Shown here piece after piece: positions 9,401-20,630 of a stretch of DNA of 64,000 bases. Both the position numbers and the translations under genes were made by a program. The stretch's first letter is position 1. Every line of letters starts with the position of its first letter. The stretch comes from Kalmusia sp. IMI 367209 (taxonomy: Eukaryota > Ascomycota > Dothideomycetes > Pleosporales > Didymosphaeriaceae): NCBI GenBank assembly GCA_027946365.1, contig JAPEUQ010000008.1, forward strand, positions 248,001 to 312,000, in the 5' to 3' direction. The notes beneath the pieces were generated by a model. The model ran no database searches. It was not told the origin of the DNA and saw nothing but the letters and a program-made list of their open reading frames with translations.

Positions 9401-10241
9401 ATGAAGTATCACGGGTATATCCAGTCCTCGACTGTGTCCTGATAAAGCGCTTACCAACCGTTGCAGAATATACTACATTTCCAACCCCAGCGGGCAACTG
9501 CAAGCGTCCATCGACTTCGTGAAGGCCATCGTAGCTGGCATCGAGTCCAACTACCCGCGCGTCGACAAAGCGGGAGCCTGGGCGCTCAATCATCGCGTGC
9601 TTCGCGACGTCCCTCCCCATAGCGACGATGCACGACCCAACTACGCATATTCATACCAGCACCTCTTGCATGTAACCACCATCAGTGCAGATCGAACCTA
9701 CAACCTCATCCAGTCGCCCGCCCAGAGGCTTCAGAATGGCACCGGTGCCCAATCTAGCCTGACGCCACAAGCTTTGATAGCTTCGATTCCTCTGAGCCAA
9801 ACGGATGCTCACTTCGCCCTGCTCGTCAATCAGATGCCGCTCCTCTGGAGCCCACAGCGCTTGCTCGACGTCACAAATGCCAACATTTACCAGGCGGGCG
9901 AATTCTTCATTCATGTTGGCGAGCTGCGGTCTAGGCGACAAGGTCACGCGAGCAATACCAACAACTCGCCAGGTGTTGTGGTCTGCATATGTACACATGT
10001 TGGCAGCCCCGAGGCCGACATCGATGATTCATCCATCCCAGCCGACGAGTCACCAACTGACTTCGAATACGCCCAAGAATCGATACGCGATATCTGGAAC
10101 ACCATCAAGAAGGACCTAATTCTTGGACGATCCGAAGTCCGCGAATACATGCAGATTGCCCAGGATTTCGGTCGCGATGAAGAGCAGGCGCGTGAGGCAG
10201 TTGTGCGTGTGTGGTGCGAGGCATTGGGTCCGCGACCTTGA
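9401..10241 (+). CDS. MED20: Mediator complex subunit 20
   Basis: Exons 9401-9414 and 9467-10241 (52 nt intron, GTATAT/CAG) encode 262 residues. The N-terminus MKYHGIYYISN resembles the short beta-strand start of fungal Med20. The middle has QMPLLWSPQR followed by HVGELRSRRQG and PGVVVCI, a pattern I recognise from fungal Med20/TRF-type proteins, and the C-terminus has AQESIRDIWNTIKK...EVREYMQIAQDF. Med20 is a head-module subunit that contacts Med18 and helps RNA polymerase II initiation in the nucleus. The 14 nt first exon was chosen because it alone supplies an ATG in frame. The gene is divergent from the GH47 mannosidase, sharing about 470 nt of promoter DNA. Confidence 0.8.
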
Positions 10242-11009
10242 TTGAGACCATGACTGCCTACTTGAAGCATGATATCCCCTATCAACAGTGGTACCGTTGT
10301 TTCGTCGTCGCCCAATGCCGGCCAATATGGGCCTGCGGACTAAAACGAAGCACGTAGCAGTTTGCCAAAAAGCCAGCGAGGAACTTCTCCAGAAGCATAA
10401 AGTGATGATTTGCGTCAAACTCCAGTTCATCAGCGTAGACGAACCATTCACCAAGTCACCATCTGACCGTTTTCATTGGGTACTTACTATGGATGTCGTT
10501 CCCCAGCACCTGTCCGCCGTTACGTTTGTTCCTATCGCGCAGACGTCGTCTGCGACTGAACCCTGCTTCTCGCTCGGTCTGCACCCTATGCTCGATCAAT
10601 AAGAAACCTTGCAGGCCGTATGGAGCTTCGCAAAAACGGCCTGTGCATTCAAGGTGCCAGAATTGTCACCATTGCAAAATCAAGTATTTCTGCAATGGCT
10701 TAATGCCGTTCGACATAGATCCCTATGGACATGGTGTGAAGGAAGGAATTGCGTGCCCTCTTATTTCGCATGCCATCGACTTCTACCATTTATAATATGA
10801 TTCCCGTATAGGGAGGGGTGTTCAAGGCCTAAAAGGGCGGGTACGCATATCTCGAGATACGTTCAACCTCGACATCACATCCAATCTCAGTGTTAAAGCT
10901 CATTATGACCGCCAAGCTGTTCAAATGATATGAACAAGGTAGATACATGATTCTCAACAAAACAAGTTCGCTGTGGCATAGTTCAAATCCATACATCTCA
11001 CCCTCATCC
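10242..11009. other. Intergenic, MED20 3' side to rhodopsin-like gene
   Basis: Convergent intergenic DNA. Overlapping frames of 63-112 codons on both strands show no domain, biased composition or splice logic. Nothing else is seen. Confidence 0.5.
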
Positions 11010-12498
11010 TCAGAATTTATTCGCAACCTCCCATTCCCTCGTGACAACAATATCCCTCGACAAATCACCCTGCCTCCCCTGCCCCGCTTGCCCCGTTACC
11101 TTCGTACTATACCTCCCTAGCCTCCCCAAAACATCCACATCCATCTCCAAAGTCTCTTTACTTTCCTTGTACCCCGCACTAGCATGACTGTTCTTATCCA
11201 CATCGACGTCTCGCCCACCTGTCCCCGTCATCTGCTGATCCATCGTAATCTCTTCATCGCTACCCCATTTCGTCGGCAGACTCAGCGGATGCGCAAATCT
11301 CTTCTTCTTCCCTGCATCTCTGCTCTTTTCGTGTGAGCCTGAAGAGGGTTTGCTCCGCTTATCCTGGCTGTCGAGCTGGTAGGACTGATTTTTGGAGGAA
11401 GAGGCGGTGAGAGACGTCAACTTGAGGAGGTAAAGCTTAAGGAGGGGCACGACGACGGGCGCGTTGGAGACGAGGACTGCGAGGAAGGATTCACGGACGG
11501 ACCAGGGCCCCGATTGGGAGACTTCGTATTCGCCGGTTGTGACGAGGGTGACGCAGCGGACGATGCCGAAAATTACGACGACCCAGGAGAGGCTGAAGAG
11601 GATGAGCAGGGAAATTTTGGTCCGCGTGTCGAGGCGCGCTTTCCAGATGATCTACGTGGTGGGTGTTAGGTTGAGCTGAGATGATTGTTAAGGGGATTTA
11701 CCGGGATGGGAATCGCCATTAGGTAGAGATCTGTGATGGTGTTGCAGCCCATGATGAAGGAAACTTGGAGGAAGGAATATGCCGGTTGGCACTGGTCTGC
11801 GGGCGTGGTGTGTTAGCGAGTCTTGGGCGGGTGCAGTAATTGAAGGCAGTGAGTTGGCTTACTCCCTGGATTCGGATTGATCTGCCAGTTCCTATTGAAT
11901 GGACGACACTGGAAGACAATGACGCACATACATGCCAGAAATGTGCTTGCGAGCATAGCCCAAGCGATCTTGATCCTAATGTCCATCCTGTGAATGCCGT
12001 CCCTAAGTATTCGATTAGCACTCCCGGCTTGTACTTTTCCATGGCGAGACACACGTCATTCTTGAATAGAAAATCGTCCAGCACGACTTCAACAACCAGA
12101 ACAAGCACGTATACGTGAACCATCCCACGATGTTCATCTTACTCCCCTTCACTCTCGTCGCCCACTCTTCCGAGTGCGGGTCCAAGGCAGCTCGATACTC
12201 GGGCGTCATGTTGTTATTCCCTAGGCCCATCCATGTCACGATCATGTGAGCTGCTGAGGTCTCGGCTGCATAAAAGACCTGACCAGGTGCATGGCATCAG
12301 TATTCGATCGTTGGATGTATGAGGGGAACGAGAATGGCGAGGAAGAGGAAAGTTCACCAGAGCAAGCACCATCAACCCATCGTCCAAGGCTAGTTTGCGC
12401 CATCCGGCGTGTTGAATTCTGAAGACGAAGCGGAGGATGATGACAAAGGCGCAGACGCCGACGTAGGACCATGCTTCGTGGAAGAAATCGAGTACCAT
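11010..12498 (-). CDS. Fungal rhodopsin-like seven-helix integral membrane protein
   Basis: Five exons: 12498-12358, 12278-12055, 11987-11863, 11796-11702 and 11651-11010, joined by introns of 79, 67, 66 and 50 nt, all GT-AG, giving 408 residues. The start is the first ATG (MVLDFFHEAW). Family features include LALDDGLMV after helix 1-2, GLGNNNMT, GSKMNIVGWFTYTCLFWLLK, CRPFNRNWQINP and TDLYLMAIPIPMIWK. This is the large Pezizomycotina family of rhodopsin-domain membrane proteins (PTH11-related, function mostly unknown). The C-terminal 130 residues are a hydrophilic, Ser/Lys-rich tail, presumably cytosolic. A second member lies at 48987-50269. Confidence 0.85.
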
Positions 12499-13874
12499 GA
12501 TGCTCTGAATCAAGAAAACAAATCTGAAATGAAGGAGATACTGAATGAGTGAGACGTCCGCGTCAACTAATCAACTGCGAGATATTGAATATAAAGATGA
12601 CAAAACCAGTGTGTCACTGCAGAAGCTCACGGGCTCTGCTGCTCCTCATATCAAATCGTGATCGACACCTCGAGCCCCATTATCACCCTCCCTGCGTACT
12701 TCTCGAGATGCCCGTTAGGAGTGCGAACTGACTGACAGGTGGCCATGTCGCACATGCGGGAGACGATTCCCGGCGACATGAGTGAGCGCTTGGCGTGAAT
12801 TTCAGACTACATTGAGCGTTGCATTCCGAAGGGCATCATCCTGATTGGCTCCTGGGCTGCTACAGGTTGATCGACGGTGCAGAGGCGCCTTGCGGGCTCC
12901 TGCGACCGGAGAGGCCCTCCGGTCCAACGGTCTGTCACTGTGGGTATGACTCGAGCGGAGAACGCCACTCGATCAACGATGTAGGTATGATTATATCGTT
13001 GTACAAATGGTTAGGTATGGTAGTGAAACGAATGTGACGTTCATCGAAGAAATTTTCTGGTGACGACGTAAAACTGACACATAGGGAATCGGGGAGGATG
13101 CGCTAGGAAGCCTTGCGAGCGTCCGTGTGCGGTAAGAGTGAGCTTCCTCTGGTGTGCAGTGGCCTACAGTCCTTCGAGACTCCAATATTGTGTTGCGGCC
13201 GAGAACCATGTGTAGATTTTTGTTTCTCGAATGAAACGCCTCATCTCGCGTCTCCCAATTATCTTTCGTAGCTTCTGGATAGATGATGCAATAACAAGGT
13301 TACTAGTCTACATCCAGGTCGTTTGAGTAGATGTCCGAAGTAGTAGTGATTTCGACATTCAAGCGTATGAATGTCATCGCTTGCGCACGCCTCACTCTCT
13401 TACGGCACATGATCTTCGCTTCCCAACCTATTGGCATGGTGCTGCCGGCAATAGTTTCCCGATAACATGGTCTTTGCTCAAAAAAATCTCTGCAGCATAG
13501 GCATAGGCACGAAATGCATTAATTCGCGTAGGAAATGCATGTTGACGCGAGTCATACTTCATGCACATGTGCCTGCAGACATTCCCATACCTAAGCGAAC
13601 AAGGCACGTCCCGCTATGAAGGAGTCGAGTAACATTCTCAACCGGGCGGCGACAAATTAGCAGAAGATTCTCCAGCAGGATTCTGGGGTAATTATGATCA
13701 GCCATGTCTTCGCCGCAAGTAGCCTCAGAAACCTGTATGGAAGTATACTGTGGAGTAATGACTTAATTGCACGCTCCTGCACTTCTCTTTCTTACACTTG
13801 GGTTGCTGTCTGGTCCTGGAACCTCACTGATCGACTCGATTCACTTGTTTCACTTTATTACCTCAAGCGCAAAC
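12499..13874. other. Intergenic, divergent promoters
   Basis: 1.4 kb between the divergent rhodopsin-like and GNAT genes. Only short frames without recognisable features are present. No repeat or RNA gene was recognised. Confidence 0.5.
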
Positions 13875-14663
13875 ATGCCCAATTTCAAAGTCCAGTCCTG
13901 CGCAGAAGCAGATATCCCCCGCTTCTTCGATATCATCTCGGACGCTTTTGCCCATGACCACGAATATGTCGAAGCCGTGTTTCACAAGCACGAGACTCCC
14001 GAAGGGCGCAAGAAAGGCACTGAGCAAATGCTCAACATCTACCGCCACGATCCCAATGGCCACTTTCTTAAGGTCGTTGATGAGACCACGGATAAGATGA
14101 TCGGTGCAGCGAAGTGGAATATCTATAAGGCGGGCGAAGTACCTCCGCAGCCTCAACTAGGAGGTGATTTTTGGCCAGATGAGGAAGAGGCCGAGTTTGC
14201 CAAGGAGATATTCAATGCGTTCTTTGCGCCAAGACAGAGGATTCTAGAGGAGAATAATGGGCGATTGGTTGGTAGGTTGCAGTTCCCAAATTCCGTGTTA
14301 TGTCATTCAGCTGTTGGCATGTTAATCAACGTATACAGCTCTCGAAATGCTCATGGTGGACCCGACTTATCATGGCCAGGGTGCAGGTAGATTACTAGTC
14401 AAATGGGGAACGGCACACGCCGATAGACTAGGCGTTGAGGTAAGCTTCTCGTTCTTCCTCCTGAGAAGGTTCCGAGCTGACTAGGCAAGGCCGTTGTAGA
14501 AGGTTCGGAAAGGGGCCGGAGGCTGTACCAATCAGAAGGTTTCAAAGGGCCCCATTACATCGTACCTGTACCTAAGAAATTTGCAGCACGACGCAAGCAA
14601 ACGTACTACATGTTGAGGCGGCCAGCGCAGACCAAGGGTCCAGAATCTGCTCCTAAAGCATAA
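13875..14663 (+). CDS. GNAT-family N-acetyltransferase
   Basis: Exons 13875-14271, 14339-14439 and 14490-14663 encode 223 residues. The third exon needs an AAG acceptor at 14487-14489, which keeps frame and avoids a stop. The start MPNFKVQSC follows an AAAC context; a longer in-frame start at 13767 would add an unlikely hydrophobic leader. The acetyl-CoA site is visible in exon 2, where LEMLMVDPTYHGQGAGRLL matches GNAT motif A (Q/RxxGxG/A), and exon 3 has RRLYQSEGF (motif B). The protein would transfer acetyl groups from acetyl-CoA to a small amine or other acceptor in the cytosol; the substrate is unknown. Confidence 0.85.
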
Positions 14664-14806
14664 AATGAGTAGTATAGACATTTATGCATAGTCGAAAGAA
14701 AAAAGCACATCGTATGATGAAAAGAATAATCATTTACCATTTAATATCAAATAATGACATGCGAAGTGCTTTGTATTGTGTTATTCAAGCGACATCTCCC
14801 CCTATA

Positions 14807-16268
14807 TCAATCGACTAGCTTGAATGCCCCAGGAACTTGACGCTGAAATACTCCACGAGGGTCATACTCTTTAGCTTCACGGCGCAGGAAGTCCTTATTC
14901 TGTGTACCATAGCTCGATATAGGCTTTTGGACAATGTTTGCATAGTTTGCATATACAAAATCACGCAATAGACCCATGTCCTGCGCTGCTGCATTGATTG
15001 AGCCCAGTAAAGATTCTGCCTTTTGATGAACCAGAGAACTAGATTCGACGTCAGACCATGATGCCGATAAGAGGAGAATCATTCCGTTGCCTTCTACAGT
15101 GGATAGTCCAAGAACGTTTTCGGATGCGCCATGCGAAACGAACACCGTTGGCAACGGCTCGAATGTAGCAATCCATTGAAGTGAGCCTGTGACCTGAAAC
15201 CCGTAAAGCGTATCGTTACAGATGTCGAAGATGCTTTTAAGAAGCTTTGCTGAGGCTCCATACGTTGCGGTCGAAAATAGCTGGTTCGTCTGCACGATAG
15301 CACTCTCATTCGCTAGAACGTGCAGCGGTGTGATCTGCAATGTGTTGGACACGCTCGGTACGGCCAACAACTCGTTATACACACTAGGCTTGGCCTCTGG
15401 CTTCGTGTATATGGGCGCGGAAAGAAGTGTCCAGGTTTTCGTAACGGAATTGAACACCGTGGAAGTCGTGATAGACGCATGCACATCATACTCTTCCGCA
15501 TTTGCAATATTAGCAAATGCATCAAACACATCTCCACGATATGCAATATCGTTCACTACGCGACCACCCAAGATCTCGCCAACAGGCAGCGTGTTGAAAT
15601 CGATCCTAGTGACCAAACCAAAGTTGTTCAACCCGCCTTTGAGTGCGCGGAATAAATCTGAACGGGAAGTTGCATTCGCATCCACGAGATCGCCGTTTGC
15701 AAGCACAAGCTCGAAGTTGATGGCCGAGTCGCACGTGAAGCCTACTTGCGGCGAAAAGTAACTGATTCCGCCTCCAAGGGTTAGGCCCCCAACGCCTACC
15801 CCGCCGTTCCTGCCTCCGGACACAGTTTTGTTAAGAGGATCCAAGAACGTATATACGTCGAGCCAGCTCGCGCCGGTGCCGACGTAAGCAATAGAAGCAT
15901 CTTCGTTCGTGGTGACAGCATTGAGCTCCGTCAGATCGATGGTGATACCATTATTGATGTTGGCGAAACCGGCAGCCGGGGCGTGGCCTTGCGATTTGAT
16001 GGCAAATGGGCAGTCGTCGCGCTTCACGATTGTTGCAATGATGCTGGCGACGTCTTCGGAAGATCTTGGCCTTACGATGCAGGCAGGAGTAAGCGAAGCT
16101 TCTTGCAACGACCAGTACGCGCTTTCCGTCGAGGCATAAGTGGTACTGTTAGGCAAAGCAACATTCAGACCGCTGTTTGCACTCAATCGCGCACACTATG
16201 CTCGTGATCAGTATATTGGGGATTTCTCAGGAAAGTTTTCTTACACAAGAAGGCGAGTATGCGGTCAT
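14807..16268 (-). CDS. Berberine-bridge-enzyme-type FAD-linked oxidoreductase
   Basis: Exons 16268-16245 (only MTAYSPSC) and 16195-14807, with a 49 nt intron, encode 470 residues. The tiny first exon is supported because an in-frame stop lies immediately upstream of exon 2 and the join gives the Cys-Cys start common in fungal homologues. Domains: FAD_binding_4 with SYWSLQE-like AYWSLQEASLTPACIV near 34-49, the FAD-linking His79 in KSQGHAPAAG, then GGRNGGVGVGGLTLGGGISY and GFTCDSAINFELVLANG; the C-terminal BBE tail has DPRGVFQRQVPGAFKL. The enzyme should oxidise alcohols, sugars or aromatic metabolites using covalent FAD. No signal peptide is seen. Such genes often sit in secondary-metabolite clusters, but housekeeping genes separate it from the RiPP locus. 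Confidence 0.85.
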
Positions 16269-16603
16269 CACGCTTATACTGATGATCTAAGAGGCCAAGA
16301 AGTCGAGAGATACCTTGGCAGACTTCAATGTCAGAAACTTGGCGGAACTTTGGAGAACAAGAATCCTAATTCTCAATGAATTTCTTACTCAGCCGTAGGG
16401 TCATCATCTCGTAGGTTAACTACCTAATCTAGTAAGGCAATTCATATAGGTGCCTACACTAGCGTACTTATACTACCCCATAAACTCAACTCAATACCAA
16501 CATCAAAATGCTATTTTGATTTCCTGAGGACCATGTAGGTTAATCATCAAGCACATATTTATACACATTAACCACATTAGCCAGGACCACCAATGTCTCA
16601 AAA

Positions 16604-17387
16604 ATGGACGAAGAGAACAGCCACAGCCAACCAGAACAGGCTGCCACAAACCCTATGGTAAAATCACGACTGCTACTGCTCCCCGGAGAGCTCCGCGATC
16701 AAATCTATTCATTCATATGGGACAACACGGAACCATTCGACGTGATCTATGAGCGCGTGAAATACAAAGTCTACCCTACCCTATCATCTCCACTCCCACC
16801 CTCCCCACCAAAAGCGCCCAATATCTCCTGGATCCGCACCAACAATCAAATCGCTCGGGAGAGCCTACACGTGCTAAAACAGCGCGCACACTGGACCATC
16901 ATCGTCAGGGAACTCAACAAGCACCACCGCAACAAAGTACGAGGCATCCTACGCCCATTCGAAGCCCGAACCCTATCCCTCGGTACCATCGGCGGGAGAA
17001 TGCAGGGCGGCCCGCCCAGTCGATTTCGACCGCAGTGTGCGACTCCTCGAACTCGTTGCGAATTGGCTGGCGTACAATCCTTTCACTGCGCTGGAACATG
17101 TCTCGATGCGCTTCGCCATTGACAACTTCCGTTTCGAGGATATTACCGATCCTGTTAAAGTCGACCTGGATTCTTATTGGTATCCTGAGGCTCCGTTAGC
17201 GCATTTGTTGAAGAGCGTGACGGCGGAACTAGACTATCGGAATATGATTGCTTGGCCGCATACTGGACGTAAGGGTGCATATGATGGTTTGGCAGAGGGC
17301 ATGGATTTCTTAGGAGCATTTCTTGTTGGAGAGAAAGGAGAGCTGCGACTAGAGGGTGACGATAAATTTGTGTATGAGAGGACGTAA
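16604..17387 (+). CDS. F-box-like/2EXR-type protein, reading frame broken
   Basis: The first frame (16604-17122) begins MDEENSHSQPEQ and has LLLLPGELRDQIYSFIWD, the short F-box-like helix typical of many fungal proteins of unknown function, then ISWIRTNNQIARESLHVL. The second frame (17037-17387) continues the same type of sequence with SVRLLELVANWLAYNPF, MRFAIDNFRFED and a C-terminal tail. The two are offset by one base, and no GT-AG intron near 16980-17036 restores phase, so a single-base indel around 16990-17030 is likely. It is either a young pseudogene or an assembly error. Function unknown; a substrate-recognition role in ubiquitin ligases is only the general expectation for F-box proteins. 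Confidence 0.55.
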
Positions 17388-18208
17388 ATGCGACGGGACT
17401 CTTTCTGACTAGAGTTCTTTGCCTAGTATATAAGTAGCTAATCGGTTTGCCATAATGTGCCTGCGGGAAGAAAACCTCTAAATATCATCGCGGGCAGTAT
17501 GTAATCTAATGATGACCCACACCCTTTCCAAATCTTCTAGCGACATGTCTACAATACCATACATCTCAAGCTACCCCAGCTCATACTACACTTCCACTCC
17601 TTGTTTGAACTTCACATTTACAGTCTAAAGACCCAGACATAGCCCTCATATTCAATTTTTGCTACAGGAACTCCGCCTATGATATCCTTGTCCATCATCC
17701 TGATTCTAAGCCTCTATTCTCGGATCTAGAAACACTCCTGTGTATCGAGCGCCGCAGAGCGACTCATTCTACAATCCAGTTTAAGCTTTACCACAGCCGC
17801 ACCACCCAATTTACAAACCTAGCCGCGTTTCTCATACCTACCGTAAATCCTAGTACACCTCAGCCCACGCTACAAGATGCTCTACAGCTCTTACACAGAC
17901 ACACTCGCATCACAATAATAGGAGGGCGGTCTTCACAAGCACCACGCATTTCAGGCTGGCTGGCTCAACGAATACTTGATCGATAAATCCTAACCTAGAA
18001 CCAAAAGAACGGGTATCTTAAAGAAATTCTAAACGCCTGACCAGTTCCAATCCGAATGCCAATTCCAAGCCAGCCAGGCTTACGGATAAACACACCCAAA
18101 GCCTTTCGTCCCTTGCATAAATACGCTGCAGTTCACTGAAAGCCGAATGTACTCGAGCTACACTGTCCACCTACGTGGCCTTCTAAACTCAACATGCGAG
18201 TTGCCTTT
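17388..18208. other. Convergent intergenic region
   Basis: About 0.8 kb between the convergent F-box-like and SGF73 genes. No coding or RNA feature is seen beyond presumed 3' ends. Confidence 0.5.
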
Positions 18209-19685
18209 CTAAGCGCCACTCGCCACACTGGCTATACTTCCCTTTCTCTGCGGGCCCGGTCCAGGCAGCTGCCCAGGTAAAATCTGACGGGGACCCGCCG
18301 AGCCGGCCATGCTGATAGCACTCTGCCTCCGACTCCCAGGGTTCTCGAGGCCCGCGCTCAGCGGAGGCGCGAAGCTACCCATGCCGCCCGCGCTGCCAGG
18401 GAAATTCTCTGCGGTTGCGCTGCCGGGTGCGCCCATCATGCCTAGAGCTAGACCCCTGGCAGTGCCCATAGTGTCTAGGGGCGTGGCTGTGGGGTACTGT
18501 GAGTTTCCTGGTGGTGTGCCGAGGCAGGAGCGGAGCATCTCCTTCATCCTGCGATGCTGGTATTTGTGGGGGAGCGAAACGTGTGTGAAGGTGACTACGG
18601 GTTTAGGACGATGACGAGCGAGGGCGGCCATGATGACTTCTTTCTCTTCGTCGGAATCGACTGCGCCCGATGGCTCGAGATCTTCGGGGAGAGGGGCATT
18701 TGCGTCGAGTGCGGCACCTGTGACGGAATGAGCATACGTTGTGTGAAGAGGAACAATCTGTACTTACGTTGTTGCTTCGCCTGGTTCTTCTTCTGGTACT
18801 GTGCTAATAGCATGTCGTAGGGCAGGCTTCTTCCTGGTACAGCCCTCTTCAAGCCCATGCTGTGGCTCTTGCACGTTAGACTTCGAGCGCAAGAGCCGCC
18901 GTTCGGCAGCGCGACACCGCATTGTTTCTCAACATCGACAGGACCCTTGGGCTTAGCTGTCTTCTGCTTAGGCTCATCCTTCTTCTTTTTCTTGGAAGCA
19001 GGCTTCCCATCGTCTCCCTCCAGCTTCCTCTTCTTCCCCTTCTTGGCACCTTCTCCGTCAACGACTGCACCCTTGACTGCCTTCCGTGCATTTTTATGGT
19101 TATCGTCATCCTCCCCCTTCTCTTTGCGCAGCGCCGCGTCCTTAGCTTCTTTGGCCTCCTTCTTTTTCTTAAGTTTCTCTTGCTTCTTGTTCAAGCACTC
19201 GCGGATGTGAGACGCGGAAGAGGCTCGGAGTACGGGGCGGCGACAGTGCTTGCACTGAACTACGTCTACTTTATCCTCGACCGGGCGGCCACTCGGAAAG
19301 CCTGCGAGCGTCTTCTCTTCTTGTGCATTGACGATTGGGGAGGTGCTTCCGGCTGTGATAGAAACTTTGTCCGCATCTAGATTGTATTAGCCCACGAATC
19401 TTAGAGCATGCGATTATAAGCAGTGTGTGGAAGGCAAGGCATACTGATTGTCTCGCTCTCCTTCCAGTTCCCCGATATTGACGGCTTTGGCACGGGCTTC
19501 TTGATCTTTAGAACAATGGACTTCTCTTTCTTCTCGCCTAGGCCTTCCTTCAGAGCGCTTGTATCGACAAGGCCATTCTTCGTAGACGCCGCGGGCGTGG
19601 GAGGTGCTGTGGTACATGAGCTAGGCTGCGGAGGAGTGGGGTTGTAGCCGAACTCACCTTTGCGAGCTGCGCCGTTAGCAGCCAT
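18209..19685 (-). CDS. SGF73: SAGA complex subunit Sgf73 (ataxin-7 homologue, SCA7 domain)
   Basis: Exons 19685-19445, 19376-18768 and 18717-18209 (introns of 68 and 50 nt) encode up to 452 residues. An N-terminal zinc finger reads CKHC...HIREC at about 122-141, a long Lys-rich stretch follows (about 145-225), then the SCA7 zinc-binding domain with KQCGVALPNGGSCARSLTCKSH (Cys at about 233, 243, 249; His 252) and GRSLPYDMLL. The C-terminal part has HVSLPHKYQHRRMKEMLR and a Gly/Pro-rich tail. Sgf73 anchors the deubiquitinating module (Ubp8, Sgf11, Sus1) to SAGA in the nucleus. Nine codons after the start, a 51 nt stop-free GTGAGT...ACAG segment could be an in-phase intron, so the protein may be 17 residues shorter. 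Confidence 0.9.
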
Positions 19686-20630
19686 CGCGGAGTCGCTGCA
19701 GAGGCGTGCGGAGTGCTTCGGTGGTGTTGTAAACGACACAAGCGATCGAGGAGATTGTAAAAGTGATGATGCAGGTGTCGGGACGGCCCGCGCTGATGAA
19801 AAATGGCGGGTGCTTGATGCCTTCCGCCTTGTCTACACTGGAGCGCGATCTTATCCCAACAAGCCACGTGATATTACGCTAACCGAAAGCAGCCAGTACA
19901 TCAAGCACCGTAAGTGACGAAAAGATCCGGCGCCCTGGACATTAACTGTATTGCTATCTTGTTTTATGTTCCGCCTTATCACATGTAATACAAAGAGTCT
20001 TGAAACATGATTCACGCCCTCGTTGCGCCCGATGTAGTATTCGAGGGTTCCTTCACCTTTTGTGGAGGGAGAGACACCAATGCGATTGACCAACGTCGAC
20101 TTAAGAGTCTAACACGTTCGTCTATATATCCGGATGTAGTCTCATGTCTCCCCTGAATCAGGATAGCCCAACTATAAATTCTAACAGGGGCTTTCAGGCC
20201 AATATGAAAGACATTCGACGCAAACGGCGTGAGCCAGCCAGGTCGAAGTTGAGTGAATGTATCTTCCGCACATGCATATTGTGAGAAATTGCAACAGATC
20301 AGGTGGTGCATCCTACAGAATTACAGATACACGAACACAGATAAATAAGCCTGTCCATGTAATGCAAGCCTCCATTCGGGCTAGACTGAATACCGATGCC
20401 TCAAATGAATAGATCCCGATATTGACACATCCACCTACGCCAGTCAGTCACCGAGCAACGCTAAGTTGCCATCGATCTATGTTTTGAGCGCCTTGAGAAT
20501 GATCAAACTCCGAGAAAATGCACAGTACATCGAACCCTGAGGCAAGGGGTCTACATATAGAACAAAACGCCGTGTACACCATCATAAATCGTAAGGGAAC
20601 TGGAGCACCCGAACGGAACCGAGAGGCAAA
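19686..20630. other. Intergenic, SGF73 promoter and ITC1 3' side
   Basis: About 0.95 kb with only short frames of no recognisable content. Confidence 0.5.

Noticed and set aside
10493..10800. 100-codon frame with Cys pairs resembling a zinc finger (CTLCSINKKPC, CQNCHHC)
   Set aside because: Cys spacing does not match a family I know, there is no flanking coding signal, and another frame overlaps it.
14807..16268. BBE-type oxidase and GNAT gene as members of the peptide cluster
   Set aside because: A GH47 mannosidase, MED20 and a rhodopsin-like gene separate them from the precursor by more than 7 kb, so linkage alone does not support membership.
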